Source: Cardinalis cardinalis (taxonomy: Eukaryota > Chordata > Aves > Passeriformes > Cardinalidae). From it: DNA of 64,000 bases. Of this stretch, positions 39,801 through 51,800 are shown one piece after another. The notes beneath the pieces are model-generated. The model had not been told where the DNA came from, did not search any database, and was given only the letters and a program-made list of their open reading frames with translations. The stretch lies in assembly GCA_014549065.1 (NCBI GenBank), contig JACDOX010000117.1:1239650-1303649 (forward strand), written 5' to 3'. Each line of letters opens with the position of its first letter. Position 1 is the stretch's first letter. The position numbers were made by a program, and so were the translations under genes.

Positions 39801-42800
39801 GCCCTCCTGGTGTGTAGGAAGAGTAGCAGGAAATGTGTATTTATTGCCTCNAGCTGTAAGTGGGCTTGTCTCCAAGTCACACAGGGGGCTCTGAGCACCT
39901 CAAACAGTGAAGAGTTCATGTCCCACTCCCAAGCACACGGAGGTTCTTCAGTTGAAGAAGGTTGACCTTGGATTACCTCTTCTATTCCTTTTTTTTGGTA
40001 GGTATCCCATTGTGAATCCCCGAAATAACTGCATAGGAGACAAAGAGAACACTCCGGGCGTGCGGTCATACGGCATGCGCCCGGCCTCGGAGACCTACGA
40101 CGTGTACTGCTACATCGACGGGCTCAAGGGTACGTCCTCCCCTGCCCCTGGGCACTGCTGCGGGGCAGAAATGTGCCCCACACCTCCACCTCTGTCTGTG
40201 CATGGCCGGGATGCGGGGATTCACCCGTGTTTTCCCTCCCACCCCTCAGGCGATGTGTTCTTCGCAACCCAGCCGGAGCAGTTCACCTTCCCCGAAGCCC
40301 AGCGGTACTGCGAGGGCCAGAACGCCACGCTGGCCTCTGTCGGCCAGCTGCACGCCGCCTGGAAGCAGGGCCTGGACCGGTGCTACGCGGGCTGGCTGGC
40401 CGACGGCAGCCTGCGCTACCCCATCGTGAGCCCCCGGCCCGCCTGCGGCGGGGACGCGCCGGGCGTCAGGACCGTGTACCAGCACCACAACCAGACCGGC
40501 TTCCCCGACCCGCTGTCCCGGCACCACGCCTTCTGCTTCAGAGGTACCCACCCTGCTGTTGTGGCCATGGCTTGCCTCAGTTTATCCCAGTCTTTCCCCA
40601 GGGCTGCCAGCCACCTCTCCCTCCCCATCCCTTGCCCCTGCTGAATGCTGTCTGTCAGTGATCGGTAAAGTTCAAAATATGCTTCTCAGCCCTGGGGGAC
40701 ATTGGGCCATCCAGGTGTCANGTTTAAGTCTCATTGCTTAATATTAACTGCTGCTGAGTACCCGTGGGGGTGTGGCAATTGCAAAGTGTTTNGGGCTACA
40801 GTCATGGTGAGCCTGACACTCGCTCCTGTCTACCTAATTAAGGTGTCAGGGCATCTACACTGGAGCGCGGGTACTTGCATGTGTATACCTAGCAAAAACT
40901 AACAGTAAGGTTAGGACTAAGTCTTTTGTCCTTGGGTGTGTGTGGCAGCCATCTTGACATCTTCAGTGCCCCCTGAGACTCCCCCCCCTTNCCTGGTTGT
41001 TGGGATCCCTACCCCTTCCCTGTCCCTCTCCCNGGGGCTAAAAGGAACAGCAACCACACAGTTCTGGGGTTCTGTTGGGGCTGTTATGGGATTCAGAGGC
41101 CTGTGGGCCAGGAATAAAGCTCTGGATCGAAGCTCTCTAGCAGAACTTGACTCCTTTTCCTTCACCCCGCCTTAAAGCTTCTCCACCAGAGGTAAACCTG
41201 AGCTCCTGCATGCCTGGACTTGTCCCAAGCGCCCAGCTGCAACATCCAGCTAGCCAAAGGTGTCTCTGAGGTGCAATCACCACAGTTGCCACCCTTGGTC
41301 AAGCAGCAAGGGCCAGACAAGCTCAGGCACGTCCCATCCGTTATATTGGTAATAATTCTTCCGCCCCTGCAGGGCACAGAAAGCTGTCTCCTGAGGGAAA
41401 GGGATTTCAAAAGGGAGGCTGGGAATGTTGGAGTGCCGGTTTGAACAAGGCATATCACTGGCATCTTGGATTGTGAATTTTTGGAAACTCCTTCCTATGT
41501 CTTTTTGTTCCAGCTCTGCCTCCTGTGGAGGAGGAGGGGGTCACCCCGTTCTTTGAAGATGTGCTGGCAACACAAGTGATCCCTGGAGTGGAGGGGGTGC
41601 CCTCGGGGGAGGAGGTGACCATGGAGACAGAGTCTGCCACTCAACCTGAGAATCAGACAGCCTGGGGCACAGAGGTCTTTCCAACCGATGTGTCACTGCT
41701 CTCAGGTGCGTTCAGAGCTTCCTTGTAGCCTGTGTCNTGCTGGGCTGGTGGTGTAGGGTTGGGACCCTCACAAAGTATGAATAATTTTCCCAACTCCTTT
41801 TCTTTTTCTGTTCTTTCTTTTCCAGTGAGTCCATCCGTTTTTCCTCCAGCTACCATAGTACCAGAGGAAACCAGTACCAATGCTTCCGTCAGCGAAGTGT
41901 CAGGGGACGTGACTGAATCTGGAGAGCACCAAGTCAGTGGTGAATCTTCAGCATCTGGGTGGGTTCCTGGAGTTCCAGATACAAGTGGAGAACCAACCTC
42001 TGGAGNTTTTGAACTTAGTGGAGAGCACTCGGGCATTGGAGAGAGTGGATTACCATCAGTAGACCTGCATGCCAGTGGCTTCCCACCTGGAGAAAGTGAG
42101 CTGCCCTCAGGAGACCTGAGTGGTGTGTCCTCTGGCGTTGTTGNTATCAGTGGCCTGCCTTCTGCAGAGGGGGAGACATCAGTGTCTGTTTCAAGGATAC
42201 CAGAAATCAGTGGGATGCCACCTGAAGTGGAAAGCAGCGGGCTGCCCTTTGGAGCGAGCGGAGAAATCTCTGGCACTGAGCTCGTCAGCGGCGTGTCATC
42301 CGGAGAGGAAAGTGGAGTCGCCTCCGGTTTTCCCACCGTCTCTCTTGTGGATACCACATTAGTGGAGGTTGTAACAGCAGCGACAGAACGGCAAGAGGAG
42401 GGAAAGGGGTCCATTGGAGTCAGCGGTGACGGAGATCTGTCAGGGTTGCCGTCCTCTGAGTGGGACAGCAGTGGTGGAACTCACGGCTTGCCCTCAGGAG
42501 CTGAGCCCAGCGGGGAGCCCTCTGGGGTACCTGAGCTCAGCGGGCTGTCCTCGGGAGGGTCTGAGCTTAGTGGCTTTCCCTCAGGACTGGATGGCAGTGG
42601 GGAAACCTCTGGAACACATGAGACAAGTGGCCTGGTGGACCTAAGTGGCCTTACCTCCGGTACTGAGGGAAGCAGTGAGGCCTCTGGCGTCACCTTCATA
42701 GATGCCACTCTGGAGGAAGTGACAACAACCTCACCAGTTATAGGAGCAGAAGCAAAAGAGACTTTGGAAACCAGTGGATTGCCTTCAGGTGATGAAGATG

Positions 42801-45800
42801 GATCAGGCATGGTATCTGGGAGTTTTGACATCAGTGGTGAGCCCTCCGGGCATGTAGACTTTGGTGGGAGTGTTTCTGGAGGGCTGGAGATGAGCGGATA
42901 CCCGAGTGGAGTNACAGACAGCAGTGGAGACATCTCTGGAATTGATGTCACCAGTGGTCTGCTCTCTGGAGAGGAAAGTGGACTCACCTCTGGCTTTCCC
43001 ACGGTGTCTCTTGTGGATACCACTTTGGTGGAAGTTGTAACACAGCCATCAGTGGCACAAGAAGTGGGAGAAGGACCATCTGGGATGATAGAAATCAGTG
43101 GATTTACTTCTGGCGACAGAGGACTATCTGGAGAAGGGTCTGGAGCTGTGGAGACCAGTGGTTTTCCCTCAGGAGACTTGAGTGGAGAGCCATCTGGAAT
43201 CCCGTACATCAGCGGAGACTTTTCTGGAGCCACAGATCTAAGTGGACAGTCTTCAACAGTGGCTGATATCAGTGGGGAGGCCTCAGGGCTTCCAGGAATC
43301 ACTTCAGTCACTTCTGATTTAGTAGAAGTGGTGACAAGACCAACGATATCCCAGGAACTGGGTGGGGAAACTGTCACGTTTCCCTATGGTTTGGAGACAA
43401 GTGGTGAAGGCTCTGGATCTGGTGAACTGAGTGGGGAAACATCTGCACTGCCAGAAAGTGCTCTAGAAACATCAACAGCTTANGAAATCAGTGGTGAAAC
43501 ATCTGCATTTCCTGAAACTGGTACAGAAACATCCACGATTCATGAAATCAGTGGGGAGGCATCTGCATTTCCCGAATTTAGCACAGAAACACCAACAATT
43601 CAAGAAATCAGTGGGGAAACCTCTGCATTTCCTGAAATTTTCACAGAAACGTCCACAAGTCAGGAAGCCAGGGGTGAAACATCTGGGTATCCTGAAATTA
43701 TCATAGAAGCATCCACTGGTCAAGAAGCAAGTGGGGAAACCTCTGCGTTTCCTGAAAGTGGCTCAGAAACATCCACAATACAAGAAATCAGTGGGGAAAC
43801 ATCTGCATTTCCTGAAATTAGAATAGAAACATCCACAAGTCAAGACATCAGTGGGGAAACATCTGCATTTCCTGAAATTAGAATAGAAACATTCACAAGC
43901 CAAGAGGCCGGGGGTGAGATCTCTGGCTATCCTGAAATCAGCATAGAAACNTCGACGGTCCACGAAACCAGTGGAGAATCATCTGCCTTTCCTGAAATCA
44001 GCATAGAAACTTCAACAGTGCATGAAATTAGTGGAGAAAGTTCTGCATTTCCTGAAATTAGAATAGAAACATACACAAATCAAGAAGCCAGGGGTGAAAC
44101 ATCTGCCTACCCAGAAATTAGCATAGAAACCTCAACAGTCCATGAAACCAGTGGGGAAACTTCTGCGTTTCCTGAAATCAGCATAGAAACTTCAACAGTC
44201 CATGAAATCAGTGGGGACATGTCCTCCTTTCCTGAAATTAGCATAGAAACTTCGACAATCCATGAAACCAGTGGTGAAACACCTGCATTTCCTGAGATTA
44301 GAATAGAAACATCCACAGGTGAAGAAGCTCGAGGTGAAACATCTACATTTCCTGAGATTAGCATAGAAACCTCTACAGTCCATGATATCAGTGGGGAGAC
44401 ATCTGCATTCCCTGAGTTCAGCNTAGAAACACCAACAAGTCAAGAAGCCAGGAGTGAAACATCTGCCCATCCTGAAATTTTCATAGAAACATCCACAGTT
44501 CAAGAAGTCAGTGGGGAAACTTCTGCATTTCCTGAAATTAGAATAGGAACACCCACAAGTCAAGAAGCCCGTGGAGAGACATTTCCTGAGATCAGCATAG
44601 AAGCATCCACACTCCATGAAACCAGTGGGGAAGCATCTGCATTGCCTGCTGCTAACATCAGAACAGCTGCCACATCTTTGGCCAGCGGGGAGCCCTTTGG
44701 TACTCCTGAGGAGAGGGAGATTCCTGACACAACATCTGGAGCTGTGACACACTCTATCGCAGGCATTTCAGGGGAAACCTCTGTCCCAGACACTGTAATT
44801 AGTACCAGGACTCCAGATGTTGAACCAACACAGGGACTCAGGAACCCTGAAGAGGCTCAGCTTGAAATGGAGCCTTCCCCTCCTGTGGTGTCAGGACAAG
44901 AGACAGAGACAGCTGTTGCTCCAGACAATCCCCATCTGCTGGCCACCACCACTGCTGCCCTGCCCCAAGTCTCACAAGAAGCAATTGACGCATTAGGACC
45001 CACTACAGAAGGTAATGTGTCACATATGGAAGGGAAAGCTCTGTGGATGGGAAGGAGGGGGCATAGCTGTCACTTGTTTTGGTTTTTATACAGCNGAGAG
45101 CATTAACACAGAAGCAGACTTGAGNAGAACATTGTTCNGATGGAAAGCCATAAACATGAGGGTTTCCACAGGTCATGATCACAGAATCATANAACTGTTT
45201 AAGTTGAAAAATACATTTATGATCAGCTAGTCCTAGCATTAACCCAGCACTGCCGAGTCCACCACTAACCCNTGTCCCTCAGTGCCACCTTTACATGTCC
45301 AGAGTTTTCCAGCCTGCATGCAGCTGAGAAGTTGGAGAAGATGGGCTGCTAGTCTCAGTCCTATTCTGTTTCTCTTTCCATAGTGGGCTGACTTGCTGCC
45401 TAGCCCCNAATATCACTCAGCATGTGGCCACCNTTGGTCTATGTCTTAAGCTGCTCTCTGCAGCTATAACAGGATAAAGGTGTGAGATAGTGCTCAGAGC
45501 ATTGCTAGCTTTTGTTAGCTCTGTTGNTAAATNCCCTTCTCTCCACCCTGCCTTTTTAGTGTTTTAGTGCTCTGTCTTTGGTTGGGNCCCTTTGTTGCCA
45601 AGCACAAACAGACAGAATATTTAAGCCTGATTAACCATTTATGGTGACAACACTCTCCGGGCATTCTGATGAGCATTTCCTGAGAAGAGTTTGCATGCTG
45701 TGAAAGCGTCAGTGCACTGCAGTGAGAAAAAAAAAACAAAACACAAAACATTGTGCCTCTTGGCCAAGGGAGATGCCCAGTCCTGGTAACACAGGATGTC

Positions 45801-48800
45801 CTGCAGCATCCCTGGACACAGCTTGGTTTGTCTTTGCTGCCATCAGGAGCTGGCACCTGGGGACAAACCTCATTGCAAAGCCATCAGTGCTTGTGCTGCT
45901 GTATGAATGTCCTGCATGTCCTCAGTTCTCAAAGGGACACATGTTCTTGTAGGGCCACACATTGCTTAAGTATGGTACAAAATGGATGTGCAAAGAGATT
46001 TCCTCACTTCCTTCTGGCTAAAGTGTCATCAGTTCTACCCCTTCCCACNTTACATCCTAAACTGCTTCTTTTGGGTCAATTTACACTGTTCAGCATAGCT
46101 AGGTCTGGACTCAGTGAGGGTCTGTGAATGCAGGGCTTTTGTGAAGCTCAGCCTGGTTTCCAACATCATTTCCATCCCCTAAGTGTTCCCAGTGAGTCAC
46201 TGCATTTCCCTCTGCTCTGTCCCTCTGTGAGCNCAGGTAATCACAAACCTTTGTTCAGCCCTGCTCACAGCACCCCTGCNGTGCCCTCTGCCTGTGCTGG
46301 GCAGTGCCCTGGCCATGCTGCAGAGGTGGGTGAGGGCAGAGCAACAGCAGGGTCATTCCCACAGCACTGCACCAGCCTGGCACAGCACAGGGTGGCACAG
46401 GAGTTATGGACCCCCAAAAACCCTTCTTGCAAAAGCAGGCTCTGCTTTTGGGCCATGCCCACTGCCACGTCCAAACCCAGAGACAAAAATAAGCCAGCAA
46501 AGGCAGCACTGAGAGGAAGGAAGGAAGACAGTGAAGCTTAGTAAAAATAAAAAAAAATTTAAAAAACTATTGGCCCCAAAATACGGATTTTATTCCACTG
46601 CTTTTTCTTTTTAAAAACTAACCACAAGGCGATTGCCAGATTCCTCAGATCATTTGTTAGCCAACATTTTTGTGAAGTATTTTGAAAGAAAACCATGTGT
46701 TCAGCAGCTCATGTGTGAAGAATCTTGAAAAATGTTCTGAAATAAGAATATGTGTATTTGCAAGTCATAGAGAGGACAATGTAACAGCTGGGGTTTCTTA
46801 GCAGGAGACAGCAAGAGGTAAGCAACCACTGCATGAAGTTTAATTGTACATTTTANAAATTAGAAATGGGCTTGAACACATGTGTATGACTGGTACTCCC
46901 ACCAGGGAAGATATTCTAGGATAAACTTCTCTTTTTATTGGTAAACTTTACTACAATGTCCCTGCAGAGTTAAATGCAGTCCTGATCAGGGTATGAAGGA
47001 AGCTCATCCAGGTGAAAAAAAGTTTGACCATGAACTCAGAATACNTCTAAAACAAGGCAAACCTCTTCTAGAGAATTACAGCAAAGAGATGACAAAAGAA
47101 AAAAAACTTCATAAAAAGAAAGAGAAGGATTCCTAGGTTTCCTTTTTTGGGTTGTTNCTTTTTACAGAGCCCTGGGGATTTTAAACATGGGAAATTTACA
47201 TGGAAGAGCAGTAGGCTGGATCCCAAAATGCTCTTTCCCATGTTGTGGCCGCCTTTTCNCTTGAAACTTCCCAGTTTTGAAATTTAGCTCTTGCAAAAAC
47301 TATCAGCAGCCACGTGCATGCCTGGTGCTGTGCTCAGGGTTTGTAGGGTGCAATGGGTGCCCATGCAGAGCAGGGATTTTCACTGACAATAAAGCACAGG
47401 TGAANCTGGTTCAGCTTTCCAGGAGCTTAGAGTGAGGAACAGGAAGAAATGTGCATTTTGCCCTCTGGCCCTGTTGTTGGAGGGTCCCAGTTAGATCCAG
47501 CAGTCTATTTAGTGGGATGATTTGAGAAGAATGATATTATTCTGCTCTGCTGGAGCCTAAAAGTATCCCTAAAAGCCAAAGCCAGAAGACTGAAGATTAA
47601 CACTTGGAGTGCCAGTATGTTTTAGTGTTTAACCAAACTGAAGGCTGTGCATGTACATGTCTTCAGTCAGCATTTGATTCCTCCATGAGGACAGGAACCC
47701 CACAAGCTGAAAGAGTTGGCTTCCTCACCCAGGGTTTTGCCAACTCAGCGGGTCTTTTTGCTTCTGGTAACATTTGAAGACAAATAATTATTAGCTGAAA
47801 AAACATGCTGGCACTTCAGTGAAAGGCTGCGGTTTGGAGCTCTCAGACCAGTCAATGACTTAAAAACTTCACTCCAGTTGTGGGGGGAAAGAGAAATGTG
47901 CTGAAATGGCATCTTTTTATGTGAAGCTTTGCTTGTCTCTGGTGAAACAAGTCCATGAAGTCTGTTGCCTATGGCCCCACACAGCAGAAGGTTAGAATAC
48001 AAATGAGGAAGGGTCTTAATGGGTTTTCCTCATTCTTCCCAACTTGGAAGTCCAAGGCATTGAGTTTTGTTGGTCCAGAGAAAATCATCCAGAAAAAAAG
48101 TCAAGAAAATATTCCCCTGATTCAGAGTGTTTCACCCAATGTGGAATGCAAATGATGCTCTCAAGAAAGAGATGGAGGTCCCAGTCCTGGCTGAGAGGCA
48201 CAGACCCTTTGTGGCTGAGCAGGTGATTTGGTGTCTCCTGGACACACTGTCTGCTTTGCATCTGAAGTTAATTTGCTTAAACAAAACCTAGCCTGCAGTC
48301 TTGGACTAGTGTTATTCACATATCCATTTACTTTTACACATCATATTTTGGAGACAGAGTTATCCAAATTGCCTGAGCTCTTCTTCCATGAGAGTGTTGG
48401 ACAAATTGAAGGTTCCAGCAGATCAACAAGTCCTCCTTGGAACTCCCAGTCTCTAGTAAAATGGGGTTTTTTTAAGGCTACAACAATGCCTGCCCCTTCT
48501 GCTGCATGGAGGCTTTGGTTCAATTATTGTAGTTAATTATTTTAATTACTTAATTGCTCATCGTAAGTCAGTGGCTGGCTATGTGATGTTCAATACTAGC
48601 ATTTAACTTAAAATGTGAGACAACTGGTTTCCCCAACTCATCCTATTCTTTTCTTCTAGGACTCACCCTACAATTGCTCCAATGTTTTTCTTTGATGTTT
48701 GAGCCATCAGATCAGTAGTTCAAATTTCGCAGCAAACCCTGAAAAGCAAATTTAATTTGTACCTGAATTTTTTTTTCACCCAATCTCTAGGAGATAATTA

Positions 48801-51800
48801 TCTAGTTGGTCTCTGATTCCCTCTTTGGATAACTGCACTTACAAGGAGGACTATAAAGAAAGAGTGAGGGGCACAACAGGCACCATTGGGCATCCTGAAA
48901 ATGCCTTGCCCTTCTCTCTGACCTTTTCTGCTCTGTAGAACAAAAACAGGAGGACATAGAAATATCATAGAATGTGTTACTTAACCTGTTACTCACAGCT
49001 TCAGGGAAATGACAGTTTGTTCAGGGTTTGGGTGACAGCATCCTCTCTGTTCACCAGCTGCTTCTCCTTAGCAGATGTTTTAAGCTCAAAGATGACCTTG
49101 TTGAATGGATATTCTTGCTCATCTTCCATATAGGCAGCCATGGAGAGAAATGCACAGACTGCACTGTTTTAGGAAACGGTAGCATTGTTTCTGGTGTTGT
49201 TGTCTCAGCTTGAAATGAAGAATTTCAAAAGCATTTCCTTCTCACCACTGACACTACATGTTCACTTTTACATTGCCTTNTGAGCAAAACCAGGGCCAAA
49301 CTATTTTTCTTTCATTTCTTCCATGTTTCTCTTTCNAATTTCCATTATCTAGTACAAAAAAAAATTTTTCAAAGGCTTTGGGAGAATCATAGAATCATAA
49401 AATGGTCAGGGTTGGAAAGAACCTTTAAGATGATCTAGCTCAAACCTCCCCTACCATGGGCAGTGATGAGAAGAATACTTCTCTTGCTTTTAGTTGCACA
49501 AAAAGAAAATTATTCTGACTAAATATAGTGTATATCTGGCAATGGAGAAATCTTAGGAAGAAAATGGTGGAACAAACTCAAACTTTGCATTGCAGCTGTT
49601 TGACTCCCCTTGCTTTCTCCAGCCAACAGTTTACATCTTCCAGATGCAAGACCTGGTTTGCATTGTCCATTTTGTTGTAATTNGTTTATTACAAAAGAAA
49701 AGAAAAGGCATCTAAAAGTTAGACCTTGGGTCCTGTTGGTAGCAAAAAATAGAAACTGTTTTGACAGTAGAATTGGGGGAATTTTTACAACTTCTGGGCA
49801 ATATTAAGTGCAGCATGAATCCTCTTTAGAAGAATTGCTAATTCTGCATTATCCTCAAGAAGTGAGTTAATAACACAGTTCTAACTGGGTTTCCTATTCT
49901 TGGCACCGCGAGGCGTTTTCTCCCCGTCTTTGTTTTACAGCTGCAGCTCTTGAAAGCGAGGGCTGCCTCCCCTCTGCATTCCTCGGCTATCGACTATCGC
50001 TGTCCTTTGTTAGCTCGGGTAATAATAGCGCTGGGCTCGTCTCCTTGTCAGCTGATAAGCACTTGAGCTGCATCGCAAAGCAGAGCTGACTTTTTGGATG
50101 NCTGCTCAGCCAAGCAAATAATAAATAGCTCGTGTTGTCTAAACCCTTGAGTGTCAGGGTACCTGGCAGGCAGCGCTGCGGAGGTGCGGGCTCCGTGCTG
50201 TCCTAGCGTGCTGCAGGCTCTGCAGCTGCCTGAAGAGGTGTGCAGTCATTTGCTAACCTCATCTAGCTCTGAGCGACGTGGAATTAGACACATTTATAGC
50301 ATATAAAAGGCTATGGGAAAAAAACCCAAACAATAAGTGTTGTTGTGATAGATGGATTTTTTTTTTTAATGGAGCTCTCACCTGTAAATCGTGTTTGGGG
50401 TTTACGTGCCTTATCTTAGAAACACCCACAAACCAATTTGCCAGCATTTCCAGAGGCAACGTCACTGCCAAATTTACCATTTAGACCTTTCTTGAATACC
50501 TCTGAGATCCAGATTTTCTGGGAGGATCAGAATCAGCAACACTTTCTCCAACCTGACAGATATATTTGAGTTTTTCAATATCAGCTTGGTGGGGNTTTCT
50601 ACATCTGGATGGAGAGAGGGTCACTGCCTCAGCAGCCCNACAGGCTGAAGGGCACTTTGGTGTTTATGACCATCATGTGTTTAAAACATTGAAGCACAAT
50701 TTTGGGGAAAAACTTCCTGTCTATGTCTCACTTGTATTTGATGTTTGTTTCTCCAACATTACCTACAAGTACATACCCTTTCTCTATACGTTATATACAA
50801 AAATATATATGTGTATGTATGGAGAGNTATGTAACATATATATTATAATCAGAGATTTGTTTTTACTGCATATATAATATGTGCAACCATATTATATGCA
50901 ATGCCTGTAAAAGGAAACTCTGTTCCAGACTTATTTCCCAGCTGGAAATTTGTGGCAATGACTTTGCACATGTGTGCCTGCTCCCCCCTCCTCCAAGACC
51001 AGGGAAGGCAGCGCACAGCAGGTCTCCTGCATCTCAGAAGAGATCTTGGACACGCCAAGTTTTATTCCACATGGCCGAAGACAGCTGAAGGCTCATTATC
51101 CACTGCTAAACATTCAGCTTTAGCTCTTGTGAGTGCTTCCCTCCCTCCTCTGCAGTGTTCTTTCCACTTCATGGAGCCTGACGAATGAAGGAAAGGCTTT
51201 CCTTATGTGTTCAGCTGGAGCCCACTGGAATCAACGTGAACTTCTGCTGCCACTGCTGTTGAGGAAGCCCAAAGGGCCTCTTGAGTTGCAATCACCCCTC
51301 AGGATGCCTCGTTTTTCTCTGTGCTCTCTATCTTCTAGGAACTCCAAGTGTGACTAATAAGCAATACTCAGCCAAGTTCAGCTCCTCTATTCTTCCTCTA
51401 GGCTTGTGACTCCCATTTTGTTCTGGAAAGTCTCAAAGTATTTGCTAGTATCATGGAAAAAGGGATTATCTTCATTTTGCAGTGAACAAAGAAATCCAAA
51501 AAGAATCCGTGAGATTNAGAAGGGCAATCCAGAGTGAAAAATTCCTTCTCTCAGAGAAGAACTGCAAAACNGGAGTAAGAGGCTCATCAGCCATCTGAGG
51601 AATGATTTCACTGCTCACACTGATACAGCCTAGAGTAAAGATGACAATCTCCTTGCTCCAAAGCACACACAGATTTACCATCCAAGGTCAGAAAGGATTT
51701 TTCCATCACTTAGGCACATTACAGAACATGTCAGCTTTTAGATGACGTACCAGACCTTGGCCACTGAGTCACTAGACAGCCACAGGGAGTATAACGCCCA

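Noticed and set aside
41653..43377. Two long minus-strand open frames (253 and 298 codons) across ACAN exon 12
   Set aside because: They mirror the repetitive, stop-poor Ser/Gly coding sequence on the other strand and have no domain, splice or start context of their own.
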